Positions 33,882 to 43,990 of a DNA stretch of 64,000 nt are shown one piece after another. Source of the DNA: Clostridia bacterium. GTDB lineage: Bacteria > Bacillota > Clostridia > UBA1381. The notes under the pieces were generated by a model. The model ran no database searches. It had not been told where the DNA came from and was given only the letters and a program-made list of their open reading frames with translations. Location: NCBI GenBank assembly GCA_017935675.1, contig JAGBHE010000083.1:1-64000 (forward strand), read 5' to 3'. Numbering within the stretch: position 1 is the first letter of the stretch; each line of letters opens with the position of its first letter. The translations under genes and the position numbers were made by a program.

Positions 33882-35531
33882 CTATTTTATTACCATATAA
33901 ATAATTTTCGCCGTTTCCGCTCTTGTTGCGTTTTGTTCGGGGCAAAAGCTTCCGTCACCCATGCCGGATATAACCTTACCTGACGCAAGGCTGTTTACTG
34001 CCTCTGCAGCGTAATCCGCGATTTTTTCACCGTCGGTAAAACCAGATACACCGCTGGAAATCTCATAGCCGGCCTGCTGCATGGCGCGGTAAATCATAAC
34101 GCATAAATCCTGCCTTGTTATGCAGGCGTCAGGCTCAAAAGCTCCGTCATCATATCCTTTTATTATCCCAAGCGCACTTGCGGCAGATACATATTCATAC
34201 TCCCACGAATCCTTCGGCACGTCAACAAAATCCGTTTCCGTATTTTCTGCAGCGCCGTCTGATATACCTGTTACTATCATTTTTACAGCCTCTGCTCTCG
34301 TCACATAATCGTCCGGGGCAAAAAGCTTTTCCGACTTTCCGTTTATAATATTTCTCTCATACAATGCTTTTACACTGTCAAAAGCCCAATGATTTACAGG
34401 TACATCCGAAAATACACTTGTTATCTGCGGCTCTGCGGTTTGTTTTTGTAACGGCACCGGCGCACTTATAAGGCCTCCCGCAGGTGAAATCCTGTCACCG
34501 CCGGAGGAGCCTCCTCCGCCGGACGGCTGAGTATAGTTATCGATAAGCCTCTGCAAATCGGCAGGAGTTTTGCAGCTTTTCCCTAAAATATGTTTTAACA
34601 GCCCGGTGTTTGATGAGCTGTATTTTGTAAGGTCAAGCTTTAAAATATCATTATAATCCTTTATATATTGAGGTATGCTTCCCCACGGTCCCTGCTGTAT
34701 ATAATAAAGAACCGTTTTCTGATTAAAGGCAAGCTGTATATCCTCCTCGCATGTATATGCTTCGCCTGTCATTTTTTCATAAACAGCTTTTTTCCCCGTT
34801 TGATCAAGCGCCGCAAACAGCGAATCCTCCGAGCGGTTCAATCCGTATACCTTTTCATATTGATTTATTTTTGCCTCAACCTCTGATGCCGAAGATAAAT
34901 TACTTATTTGTGAAAATGCCTGCCTGCGGTATAACACCAGATATTCCGAAACCTTTTCGTTAAATCTTTTCAGCAGCGCGCCGGTATCGGCGTACGCCTC
35001 CTTGGTAAGCCCCGAAAGAACATATTCCTGTCCTGCACTGTCAAGCTTATAATATTCGCTGTCTGTACCCACGGGAAGCTTATACACCTCATCATTATAC
35101 CTTTCTATAAAAGAACTCACCTCTTCGGCATCATCAGCATCTGTAATAAATCCGAGAGCCTGCGATACACTCGCATAATCAATAGGTATTTGCTCCGTAT
35201 CGGTGTCCGTTACAATTACGGCTGTGTATTCCCCCGGCGGAGTCCCTTCTTTTATTGTAAATGCCGGGAACTCATACTCTCCGCTGCCCTTTGCCTGCTT
35301 AAGCTCCGCAATATGAATACAGCTTTCAACAAATGTTTTTTCTCCGTTTATCAGCTGTTCATAATCCGCTCCCGGCTTTAAAATTACCATTCGAACGGTT
35401 TTGCCGTAATCCAGCCCGTCGCCCGAGACTGTCACCCTGCCGTCGGCACGGTTATAATCAACCTCTGCTCCGTAGGCTGTACATGCGCCTGCAGCAAGCA
35501 TGGCCGCGGCAAAGCATATAATTTTATTCAT
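33882..35531 (-). CDS. SLH-domain cell-surface protein
   Basis: 549 residues: signal peptide (KIICFAAAMLAAGACTAYGA), a small N-terminal beta domain (GRVTVSGDGLDYG), an alpha-helical middle (about 110-330) and a Gly/Ser-rich linker (PSGGGGSSGGD), then three SLH repeats (VFSDVPVNHWAFDSVKALYE; DFVDVPKDSWEYEYVSAASA; GFTDGEKIADYAAEAVNSLA) that bind pyruvylated secondary cell-wall polymer in known examples. It probably serves as a wall-anchored scaffold or spacer. No catalytic domain was recognised. Confidence 0.9.
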   Translation of the reverse strand: MNKIICFAAAMLAAGACTAYGAEVDYNRADGRVTVSGDGLDYGKTVRMVILKPGADYEQLINGEKTFVESCIHIAELKQAKGSGEYEFPAFTIKEGTPPGEYTAVIVTDTDTEQIPIDYASVSQALGFITDADDAEEVSSFIERYNDEVYKLPVGTDSEYYKLDSAGQEYVLSGLTKEAYADTGALLKRFNEKVSEYLVLYRRQAFSQISNLSSASEVEAKINQYEKVYGLNRSEDSLFAALDQTGKKAVYEKMTGEAYTCEEDIQLAFNQKTVLYYIQQGPWGSIPQYIKDYNDILKLDLTKYSSSNTGLLKHILGKSCKTPADLQRLIDNYTQPSGGGGSSGGDRISPAGGLISAPVPLQKQTAEPQITSVFSDVPVNHWAFDSVKALYERNIINGKSEKLFAPDDYVTRAEAVKMIVTGISDGAAENTETDFVDVPKDSWEYEYVSAASALGIIKGYDDGAFEPDACITRQDLCVMIYRAMQQAGYEISSGVSGFTDGEKIADYAAEAVNSLASGKVISGMGDGSFCPEQNATRAETAKIIYMVIK

Positions 35532-35579
35532 TAGCTGTAAACTCCTTTCTCAGCATATAAATCCGCATCAAATACTGCT

Positions 35580-38500
35580 TTATTTAATAATAACTATATC
35601 ATTTACATCTCCGCTTGAAACTCTGTAAATAACAGTAGATGCAGCGCCGCTCCCTGCCGATTCGGCATCTATAAAATCCGAATTTTCCGCCGTGCGAACC
35701 TCATCCTCTACAGAATCGTATATATATTTTTTTGTTTTGCTCCCGTCAAGATTTATAACAATGGTTTCATAATTCGGCTGAGTAAGAGTCTGACCCCTGC
35801 TTGTATCAGCCTTTACCTTGATTAAATTCCCGTCTCTTGCCGTAACCGTTCCGTACACCATGAAAATGTCCCAATACGGCGTATTATTACTTCCGGGTCC
35901 CATGGGTACATCTATGGATATGCTGTTGTACGGAGCATCCTCCGGTCTTTCTCCGTTATAAAAACGTCTTTCAATTTTCTTAATTTCATTTCCGGAGGAC
36001 AACATAAGGCAAAGTATATCTCCCCTTTTCAGATTCGCCGATTCAATAATGCCGTCAGACTGCTCGGGATATTGAGCATAAATCCCTTTGTAATATCCGC
36101 ATAAAATACTTACCGGCTCATCATATCGGTTCAGACCTTCTATTACCTTATCAACTATAAAAAATGATTCATTATTTTTTATGCTGTCATTCGGTTTTTC
36201 CGTTATCAGAACGGCTTCCGCTTTATTCATGCTTCCGCCGTCATATGCCTCAAACTCATACATTGTATCATTTGCAAATGATGACCTTGAAACAATCTCA
36301 TATTGATCCTCGCTGCCGAAATCCTCAGGTATGCGCATTATAACCGCATCATCCGCCAGCGTGAGCACCATTCCGAAAATTCCGCTGTCGGACTTGTAAT
36401 AGCGTGACGCAATCGCAAAATCCTTTGTCAGGCTGCTGTCTTTTTCATACGCCGTATTTTTATATACGGTATCCACGGCAGTAAGCTCATTTTTTGAATT
36501 TGCCGAGTATCTTACAAGCTGCTGCAAAGCGCCGTTTGTCCCGCCTCCGAGAAGCAGCGCACTGTGAATATCGTCTCTCGTTTTGCATGCCGTCCCGTCT
36601 ATCTTAAGATAGTCGGAAGCTAAAAAATCCTTAAAAGCACCGGAGGAGGTAAACATGCGAAATCCCGGCTTTTCCGATTCCTCATCAAAATAAAGCTTTG
36701 CTATAAATCCATATTTTCCGTCTTCATATTTATCTCCGTCAAACGCAGCTATTCTCCCGAAATAATCAAGATAAAATATACCCTTATCCCCCGGCTTCAA
36801 GTCCCCTGTTTTCATTGTTTCGGCAACCTTGTACCGCTTGTTTTTTACGGTGATATATTCCTCTCCAACCGCCGAAACGCCGCCTCTTGCAAATGCGTCG
36901 GATACATATATATCGGTTACTTTGCTTCCTGCCCGATTAGCACTCGTCTCCACAGACAGTATGTTCCACTCGGCAAGCTGCGAAAACTCAATTTCTTCTC
37001 CCTCTATATTGCGGAGCGTTACCAAATCATCATTTTCATCAAATTTTATCGGCTCCGCCTTTTGCCCGTTTACGGACTTTGGGTATATTATCCGTTCATC
37101 GGCATTTATCCAATTCACAACATATGTTTTAACGGCTTTTATAATCATTATATCATATTTTCCGTTTCCGTCATAGTCTATTGCACGAATTGTCCCGAAA
37201 TCCGGAATCAGCTCACTGTGAATATAGCTTACCAGCGGCTTATTGTTATAAATAACATCAAGCTCCGTTATAAAGGATATTCTCTTTTGTCTGTCATTGC
37301 CGTCATAGTAGGTTAAAACACCTGACGCGTCAAAGGACACCGCAGCCTCTGCGTCTATTTCCACTGCCGCGCCTTTGTCCGATGGCATTATAACTGCCGC
37401 CTCAAGCTCTCCTCCCGGCTCAGTCTCGCGATAATATACCTCCGCCATATAACCGAAATAATCGCGGTAGTGCGGATCATCGGTCATAATCTGCATATCG
37501 TTTACAACTATATAATCTTCTCCCGTATCTTCTGTACTCTCATCAGTCAGGCTAAGCCCCGGTATCTCGGTAATAAGCCCCTTTGTTTTCGAAAGTCCGA
37601 AATACTTTGAAAGAATGGTTTCTTCCCTGCCGCTGCTCAAAATCTCTCCGTCACCCTTAATATATTCTGATGTCTTAAGCCTTGCAAAAAGTGATAAATA
37701 TACAAGCCTTGCTATATCGCCTCTTGTAATATATCCTTCGTCATTTGTCACTCCGTCAAGTATTCCGAGCTGTGCGGCAATACCTGCATAGCCGCCGGGA
37801 TATCCGCCCTGCTTTTCTGCCAATTCATCATAGCCCAAGGCGCATACGGCTATTTTAATTGCCTGGTCATATGTTATGTTCTCATCAGGTGCAAAATACC
37901 CTTCCTCTATCCCATTTATGAGCCTGCTTTCATAGCAGGCCTCTATTGCGTCATATGCCCAGTAGCCCTTTTCAACATCCGTGAATGTATTCTGACTCAC
38001 ATGAATACTGCTTCCGGTAAGATGAACAGCAACCGTTGCAAACTCTGCACGGGTTATATAATCATACGGTAAAAATTTCCCGTCCGGATATCCGCGCATA
38101 ACATTAAGCGCCGATAAGAATCTCACTTCCTTTTCCAAGCCCGTGCCCTTGATATCGCTTGGCAGTTCATATCTGGTTTCCTCGTCCGTAAGCGGTCTCT
38201 GAGTATTTTTTTCAAACACCTCCGTACCGTATAATATAGACGCTTTGTTTACCAGTACTCTTATTTCACCTATGGAAAGAACTCCGTCGGAGGTCTTTTC
38301 AACCCTTACATACTGATATCTCTTTTTTGCTTCAAAGTCTGCCGTCCATTTTCCGTTTTTCCCGTAATCGCTTTTACATTCACCTACAACCTCATATTCC
38401 GAAAAATCAGGGTCATTTGAAACCAATACCCGAAAATCGGAACGCTCCTCCGATGTTCCGTCTATTCTTGCCTCTATTTCAATACAGGAAATTTTATAAC

Positions 38501-38741
38501 CCATTGCAAGGTCTGTCTGCCATAAAGGCCTGCTGTCGCTTTCAGCCGAAACCCATGCCGAATAGCTTGAGTTATCGTTTATTCCATCGTTCGCCGCCTC
38601 TGCCGCCGTATCCCTCGAAAGCTCACTTGATGCTGCTGCAGCTTGATTTGCAGCAACATCCGTAAGCTCATCCTCGGCAAAAGCAAAACACGGAAAAATA
38701 AGGGACAATACCAATGTAAATGCCGTAATTTTTTTATTCAT
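35580..38741 (-). CDS. Large SLH- and discoidin-domain surface protein
   Basis: 1053 residues: signal peptide (ITAFTLVLSLIFPCFAFAE), a discoidin-like domain (about 30-165; LWQTDLAMGYKISCIEIEAR), SLH repeats at about 185-370 (LSALNVMRGYPDGKFLPYDY; FTDVEKGYWAYDAIEACYES; AAQLGILDGVTNDEGYITRG) and about 680 residues of beta-rich sequence that I do not recognise, with recurring segments such as KGIFYLDYFGRIAAFDGDKY. SLH repeats in the first half, rather than at the C-terminus, leave a long exposed region outside the wall. Probably a glycan-binding or scaffolding surface protein. Confidence 0.88.
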   Translation of the reverse strand: MNKKITAFTLVLSLIFPCFAFAEDELTDVAANQAAAASSELSRDTAAEAANDGINDNSSYSAWVSAESDSRPLWQTDLAMGYKISCIEIEARIDGTSEERSDFRVLVSNDPDFSEYEVVGECKSDYGKNGKWTADFEAKKRYQYVRVEKTSDGVLSIGEIRVLVNKASILYGTEVFEKNTQRPLTDEETRYELPSDIKGTGLEKEVRFLSALNVMRGYPDGKFLPYDYITRAEFATVAVHLTGSSIHVSQNTFTDVEKGYWAYDAIEACYESRLINGIEEGYFAPDENITYDQAIKIAVCALGYDELAEKQGGYPGGYAGIAAQLGILDGVTNDEGYITRGDIARLVYLSLFARLKTSEYIKGDGEILSSGREETILSKYFGLSKTKGLITEIPGLSLTDESTEDTGEDYIVVNDMQIMTDDPHYRDYFGYMAEVYYRETEPGGELEAAVIMPSDKGAAVEIDAEAAVSFDASGVLTYYDGNDRQKRISFITELDVIYNNKPLVSYIHSELIPDFGTIRAIDYDGNGKYDIMIIKAVKTYVVNWINADERIIYPKSVNGQKAEPIKFDENDDLVTLRNIEGEEIEFSQLAEWNILSVETSANRAGSKVTDIYVSDAFARGGVSAVGEEYITVKNKRYKVAETMKTGDLKPGDKGIFYLDYFGRIAAFDGDKYEDGKYGFIAKLYFDEESEKPGFRMFTSSGAFKDFLASDYLKIDGTACKTRDDIHSALLLGGGTNGALQQLVRYSANSKNELTAVDTVYKNTAYEKDSSLTKDFAIASRYYKSDSGIFGMVLTLADDAVIMRIPEDFGSEDQYEIVSRSSFANDTMYEFEAYDGGSMNKAEAVLITEKPNDSIKNNESFFIVDKVIEGLNRYDEPVSILCGYYKGIYAQYPEQSDGIIESANLKRGDILCLMLSSGNEIKKIERRFYNGERPEDAPYNSISIDVPMGPGSNNTPYWDIFMVYGTVTARDGNLIKVKADTSRGQTLTQPNYETIVINLDGSKTKKYIYDSVEDEVRTAENSDFIDAESAGSGAASTVIYRVSSGDVNDIVIIK

Positions 38742-38764
38742 TTATTCCGTCCTTTCCGCCGTTA

Positions 38765-41700
38765 TCAATCAGCACTTAAAACCACCTGTGCCTTAGGCGA
38801 TACTTTTCCGAAATATCCCGGCTCGGTTATGGCTCCCGGATAATTATCAAGCACATTAAACACCTCTTCGCCGTTTACCGTAAATATAATTCGCACGCCT
38901 TCGTCAGTGTTTCTGCAGCTCAGAAGTATTTCGTTCTTCTGCCCGAACTTAAACGCATCGCTTGAAAGCTTCGGTCCGAGAAGCTGCTCGACACCTGCCA
39001 CATCTCCGTAAAACTGAGTACGTACTCCATTGTTGTAACGGTGCAGCTCAACCTTGCCCGGTGACAATACTATAATATAACACGACGTATCTTTGCTGCC
39101 GAAGTTCTCCGAAGGAGACTGATTTCTGAATACGATAGACGGCCAGTCTCCGGATAAGGCTTCTATCTGTGCATTAAATTTCAAATCAATATCACCGAAA
39201 AGACCATTCTTGTAATATCTCTGATCATTGGAGGTAATCTGAGTCCAGCTCTCACTGTCGGCAATTGCGTCCTTTAAGCTGTATTCTCCGTCCGATGAAA
39301 TAACCTCGGGACGAACTATATTTACCCTATAGCTGCTGCTTGCCGAACCGTCCTTTGCCGAAACGGTATACACTGCTCCTCTCTCAAAATTAACCGCCTC
39401 TTTCGGCGCAGGGCTTATATTCACAAGACTGCTTATCCCTATCTCCGACGGAACAGCTCTCGTCATATCCGCCGTGTGCTTAACCTTTACCGTTATTTCC
39501 TTATTCTCATGGTCTATTACAGCATCCTCCAGCTGCTCAGGAAGAACAAAGCTTGTAATATCAAGATTTATTTTTCCGGCGTTAAATTCCGTTATCGTGC
39601 GTTCAAGCATAAGCTTTATTATATCTGTGTTGTCCTTCTTTGCGGCTTCAATCATTTCCTTAAGCGAATTGTGAGCCTCCCGGCTGACATTTCCAACCTG
39701 TACTCCCACAGGAGTATTATTTAATATTTCCTCTGCAAGACTTATCATTTCATTCATCGGAAGCGTATTTCGCGCAGCCTTGAATTTTTCAAGCTCCGAT
39801 TCGTATTCAAGCCTCGTTTTTATTATCTCATCCCTGTCAACGGGAAGCTTTTTTGTTATTTCAAGCGCTTTATTCAAAAACGCCTGAAAATCATTATAAG
39901 CACTTTCTTTATACGTCCCTATATCCGTTCCTGTTTTCGCAAGCTTCATCCATTGAACGGCGTCTGTTATAAACGATTTAAGATAATTGTTCATAAACTT
40001 GTTATCATCTATTCCGTCATATCTGATGTTTGCGTATGTAAGCTCCGGGCTCACCGGCCACATATCCTGCCCGGCTTTTTCCTTAATATGCGCCCATTCA
40101 TTTTCTATACCGGCATTCTTTATGATCTGCAGCGCTTTTAGCGGCGGATTGCCGGGAACATACCTTACAGGCTGCTCCGCGCTTGTATGGTTATTCTCCA
40201 TAACCGTGCCGCTGTGCGGAGAATAATTGTCCTTGTATGTTATATACCCCGTTCCGATGTTTACAAAAAACGCCTGGTTAACATTTTCTGCAACGTTTTC
40301 CGTAATCGTATGATACATTGTGCCATTATCCGAATACAGGGATGCGATATAGTTCGGCTGATCACTCATATAATTGCCCTTTACCACCGTATTGGGCGCC
40401 TGACCTAAGCTGTAAAATGAACCGCCGTCAAAATTAATCATATTATTAAAATGCACCCTGTTATACATTACCTTGTTGTCGCGGCATACGGCAGAGTCGG
40501 GATATGTGGTCCAGCCCCATCCGACGCATATGCCGGAATATGCAACATTATATATTTCATTGTGAGATATGTCAAGATTTTGTACATAATAGCCCTGGAT
40601 TGCCGGTGCGCCCCAGTTTACGTATCCGGCTCTTGTTATATAATTATTTCTTATCCTGTTAAACTTACAAGATTCCCGCGCCGGAGAATATTCCATATCC
40701 TCATTTATAACGCGCATCTCGGCAATGAAAAAATACTGAGAATCGGATTTTTTTATACGCACGTATCTGTATTCGCCCTCGTCCTCGGAGTACAGGACGC
40801 ATGTTCCCTTATGCTCAAAGGGCGTCTGACCCTGTTTTGCAAGAATTACATAATTCCCGAAGCCGGGGTCATTTGAAGCCTGTATTTCAAAGTTTGCCCG
40901 CGTTGACGGCTGATCCATATCCTGTCTTCCAACAACCTCTATTCTGTCTATGCGATACGGCTGCAGCAAGTCTGCCTGAACCCATGCAGGGGCGTCTCCT
41001 GCCTGAGCCCACCCGGAACGGTTATTTACATCAAAAACCGCCGACGCCGGATAATCGCTTGCAGAGCCGCTTGATGTTGCCGGCTTATCGGCAGCAAGGT
41101 TGAAGCCCTCGTAAATCTCATCCTCATACGTCTGATTGGGAAGCCCTACGGTGATAGCAGCGTCCGCCGTATCAGCAAACACATTTCCCTCAATATTGCA
41201 ATAGCTGACTCCCTGATACATGCCTATCCCTACAGCGCCCGTATCCTTTACTGTATTGTTTCTGAAAGAAATCTTTTCCGCCCATTCAAGCTGTATACAT
41301 GCCGGAACAAAGCCCTTCGGCACATTTGTTTCCTCGTCGGTATCGTCAGCGGTAAAGACCTGTGCCTGACCGTTTTTCAGTCCTGCGCGGGACGGACGCT
41401 GCCACGCCGCATGAGCAAAATCAATCCCGTAAAACTCTATATTTTTTACCTTTTCACTTGACTTGTTTCCCCTTATCTCCACCAAAACCTCAAGGCGCGC
41501 TGCCCATATGTCGGCGGTCTTCATATCCTCATCGTCACGGGGCATGTAATACAGAGTTTTTTCATTTTTATTATAATAAAACTCCCCTTCTGTGTCAAGC
41601 TCTTCAAATGCATTCTCAACAGTTACGGCAACATTAGCCTTCATCGGATGATGCCCTCCGGATGCCGCCGTATCGAATATCGGCTGATGCATCATAAACA

Positions 41701-42358
41701 AGCTTTCGTCTTTTTCGGTTTTCTTAATCTCGTTTACATTCAGAAGAACACTCATCCAGCCTCTGCCGAAATGAAGCTGTATATCCTCTTGATTCCGATA
41801 CGATGCAAATCTGCTGTCTTTTATAATAAGTCCGTCATTTTTATATGCTTCATCATTTATTTCATCATATAACTCCGATACGTGATGAAGCTTTTCAGTC
41901 TGAGCCCGTCTGCCCCTTTTGCCGTCTACGTACAACTGGCGAACATAGCTGCCGTCTCCGTAAGACGCTTTCCATATCTTATCGTTATATTTTTCCCATC
42001 CGGTTACCTTATCCCCTCCGGATATTTTTACCTTTTCATTCTCATATGCCATATATTTTACGTAATAGCCGTTTGAACCGCTGTCCTCCGTGCCGAAGCT
42101 GAGCGTGTTTTCAGGGCAGTAAACACCTTCTCTGAGATAAACGATTATATCTGTACTCATATTTTTATTTATTTCCCTGACCGCCGTTTGCGCGCGTTCT
42201 ATAGAAGCAAAGGGGCGGTCCTTTGTGCCGGGATTTCCGTCATTTCCGTCAACAGCCACAAAAAATTCCCGGATATCCGGCTTCTCTGCTGAAGCGGAAT
42301 AAGGCACAGCTGCCGTAAATATCGAAATTATAAGAAGAAATTGTATTATTCTTTTCAT
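38765..42358 (-). CDS. Secreted beta-helix carbohydrate-active protein with nested discoidin domain and C-terminal lectin-like domain
   Basis: 1197 residues: signal peptide (IIQFLLIISIFTAAVPYSASAE), beta-helix from about residue 32 (FFVAVDGNDGNPGTKDRPFA; ELHFGRGWMSV-type motif IQLHFGRGWMSV), a nested discoidin domain at about 404-549 (WVQADLLQPYRIDRIEVVGR), resumed helix coils (YITRAGYVNWGAPAIQGYY), helical FIVAR-like region (about 760-920) and a C-terminal concanavalin-like (DUF1080/LamG-like) domain (about 1000-1190). It is the second of three paralogous beta-helix enzymes in the locus. Confidence 0.86.
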   Translation of the reverse strand: MKRIIQFLLIISIFTAAVPYSASAEKPDIREFFVAVDGNDGNPGTKDRPFASIERAQTAVREINKNMSTDIIVYLREGVYCPENTLSFGTEDSGSNGYYVKYMAYENEKVKISGGDKVTGWEKYNDKIWKASYGDGSYVRQLYVDGKRGRRAQTEKLHHVSELYDEINDEAYKNDGLIIKDSRFASYRNQEDIQLHFGRGWMSVLLNVNEIKKTEKDESLFMMHQPIFDTAASGGHHPMKANVAVTVENAFEELDTEGEFYYNKNEKTLYYMPRDDEDMKTADIWAARLEVLVEIRGNKSSEKVKNIEFYGIDFAHAAWQRPSRAGLKNGQAQVFTADDTDEETNVPKGFVPACIQLEWAEKISFRNNTVKDTGAVGIGMYQGVSYCNIEGNVFADTADAAITVGLPNQTYEDEIYEGFNLAADKPATSSGSASDYPASAVFDVNNRSGWAQAGDAPAWVQADLLQPYRIDRIEVVGRQDMDQPSTRANFEIQASNDPGFGNYVILAKQGQTPFEHKGTCVLYSEDEGEYRYVRIKKSDSQYFFIAEMRVINEDMEYSPARESCKFNRIRNNYITRAGYVNWGAPAIQGYYVQNLDISHNEIYNVAYSGICVGWGWTTYPDSAVCRDNKVMYNRVHFNNMINFDGGSFYSLGQAPNTVVKGNYMSDQPNYIASLYSDNGTMYHTITENVAENVNQAFFVNIGTGYITYKDNYSPHSGTVMENNHTSAEQPVRYVPGNPPLKALQIIKNAGIENEWAHIKEKAGQDMWPVSPELTYANIRYDGIDDNKFMNNYLKSFITDAVQWMKLAKTGTDIGTYKESAYNDFQAFLNKALEITKKLPVDRDEIIKTRLEYESELEKFKAARNTLPMNEMISLAEEILNNTPVGVQVGNVSREAHNSLKEMIEAAKKDNTDIIKLMLERTITEFNAGKINLDITSFVLPEQLEDAVIDHENKEITVKVKHTADMTRAVPSEIGISSLVNISPAPKEAVNFERGAVYTVSAKDGSASSSYRVNIVRPEVISSDGEYSLKDAIADSESWTQITSNDQRYYKNGLFGDIDLKFNAQIEALSGDWPSIVFRNQSPSENFGSKDTSCYIIVLSPGKVELHRYNNGVRTQFYGDVAGVEQLLGPKLSSDAFKFGQKNEILLSCRNTDEGVRIIFTVNGEEVFNVLDNYPGAITEPGYFGKVSPKAQVVLSAD

Positions 42359-42383
42359 TTTTCAACAACTCCTTTCAGATAAA

Positions 42384-43922
42384 TCATTGTTTCAATATTC
42401 CAATCTCCGTCATATGGCTGTAAATCTTCTCTCCCAGCATTCTGTAGCCTACGGAATTAAAATGAACACCGTCAATTCTTATGCAGGCGGGAACCTTTCC
42501 GGCTGCCATAAGCGCCCTGTCATCATCCGAAAGAGTTATGCCTTTTTCTTCATATATGCTCTCACTTGAGGTTAAATATTCACGCATATTTATAAATCTG
42601 TTCCCATATCTTTCCGAAAGAATCTGTTCCATTTTGCCGCGCTCTGCCGTACCCTGTGTTGTAAGACCTACTATAACATACTCCTTTTGTTCATAATCAA
42701 GGAAATTTATCATAGAATCGTAAATATCGGTAAGCCCCGTGAAGTTTGTCCAGTCGTTTCCGAAGCCGCCGTTGGTTCCTATAAATATAACGGCAATTTT
42801 ATCGCGCTGCGTCAGCATTCCCTGTGTAACTATGGGTGCACGGTCCGGAACGGAATAAGCCTTTCCGGCAGTTGTTCTTGTAAAGTAATACTCGTTATTT
42901 TCAAGCGTAAGCTTACCCTCAATGTCATTTATATAACAGGGATTTACTCCGCTTTTTCCCGTGCCGTCCTGCTTCAGCGGAGCAACCTCTGTTCCGTTTG
43001 AACCGATAAGCTCTACCTTTACGGGAACTCTGTCAGCCGGAATGGTACATGCTGATACGAGCATATTAAGTCCGCCCTGGCGTGCCGCTATGGTTGTCGC
43101 CGTTTCCCCTCCGACTCCCATATTTATTACTTCACGTCCGCTAAGCTCCGCCAAAACCCTTGGATATGTAACAGCCGGGATTACAGAAGTAACTCCGTCA
43201 ATACCGATATTGCCTCCCGTTCCGGCCGTCAGGCTGTCACCCCAGCATACTATGGCCTGCTTCCCGCGCTCCGTGCCGGTGCAAAGGGGTATCATACTTT
43301 CCGTATCATCCCAAAGCATTGCCTTTACACTCTCTGTTCCGGCAGGTATGTCCGAGTCTATTCTGTCTGTAGTTATATCGGAAAGAACGGTTCCCGCCTC
43401 TCCTATTTTTATACCCAGCATTTTCTGATTTCCATCATAAAATACCAATATAAGCCTATAGCTTTCAGCCTCTATTCCGTATCTGTTTTCTATCTCGGCA
43501 ACAGCCTCGGCAGTATCTGTATATTTGTTTACCGTAAGCTTTACATCAAACAAATCACTCTTTGCCGTTGCCTTTTTTACGGTATCGGTGACATTTTTAC
43601 CTGCCAGATTCATAAGAAGCTTATATTTATCCGTATCTCCGCTGAATTTAAAGGAAAAATTATAAGTTCCGTCCTGTGAAACCTTTCCCTGCTCAACATA
43701 TCCTATTTGATCATATGTATAATTCTTTTCGTCAGCTTCGTCTGTCAAAAGCAGTAAGGTAATATTCTCCCCCGCATTATATGCCCCGGCGTCGCCGCGT
43801 ACGCTCATGCGCTTTGTAACCGGGCTGTGTCCGGCGTCAATATCACCGGCAATCGCTGATGCCCCATGAAATGCGCACAGTAAGGCAAGCAGCAATAATA
43901 TAAATATATTTTTAGATTTCAT
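42384..43922 (-). CDS. Secreted SGNH/GDSL-family esterase
   Basis: 512 residues from the ATG at 43922 (AAAGGAAC). Signal peptide (IFILLLLALLCAFHGASA), a beta-sandwich N-terminal part (about 25-215), and an SGNH hydrolase domain from about 220: block I VCWGDSLTAGTGG with the nucleophile serine, glycine and Asn-type blocks (NMGVGGETATT; IFIGTNGGFGND) and the Asp-His pair in IDGVHFNSVGYRML. Such enzymes often remove acetyl groups from polysaccharides, which fits a glycan locus; the true substrate is unknown. Confidence 0.88.
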   Translation of the reverse strand: MKSKNIFILLLLALLCAFHGASAIAGDIDAGHSPVTKRMSVRGDAGAYNAGENITLLLLTDEADEKNYTYDQIGYVEQGKVSQDGTYNFSFKFSGDTDKYKLLMNLAGKNVTDTVKKATAKSDLFDVKLTVNKYTDTAEAVAEIENRYGIEAESYRLILVFYDGNQKMLGIKIGEAGTVLSDITTDRIDSDIPAGTESVKAMLWDDTESMIPLCTGTERGKQAIVCWGDSLTAGTGGNIGIDGVTSVIPAVTYPRVLAELSGREVINMGVGGETATTIAARQGGLNMLVSACTIPADRVPVKVELIGSNGTEVAPLKQDGTGKSGVNPCYINDIEGKLTLENNEYYFTRTTAGKAYSVPDRAPIVTQGMLTQRDKIAVIFIGTNGGFGNDWTNFTGLTDIYDSMINFLDYEQKEYVIVGLTTQGTAERGKMEQILSERYGNRFINMREYLTSSESIYEEKGITLSDDDRALMAAGKVPACIRIDGVHFNSVGYRMLGEKIYSHMTEIGILKQ

Positions 43923-43990
43923 TATATGTTCCTTTCTGCAGTAAACCATTATTCCCCGGAGAGATACTCTCTCCGAGGAATAATAACACG

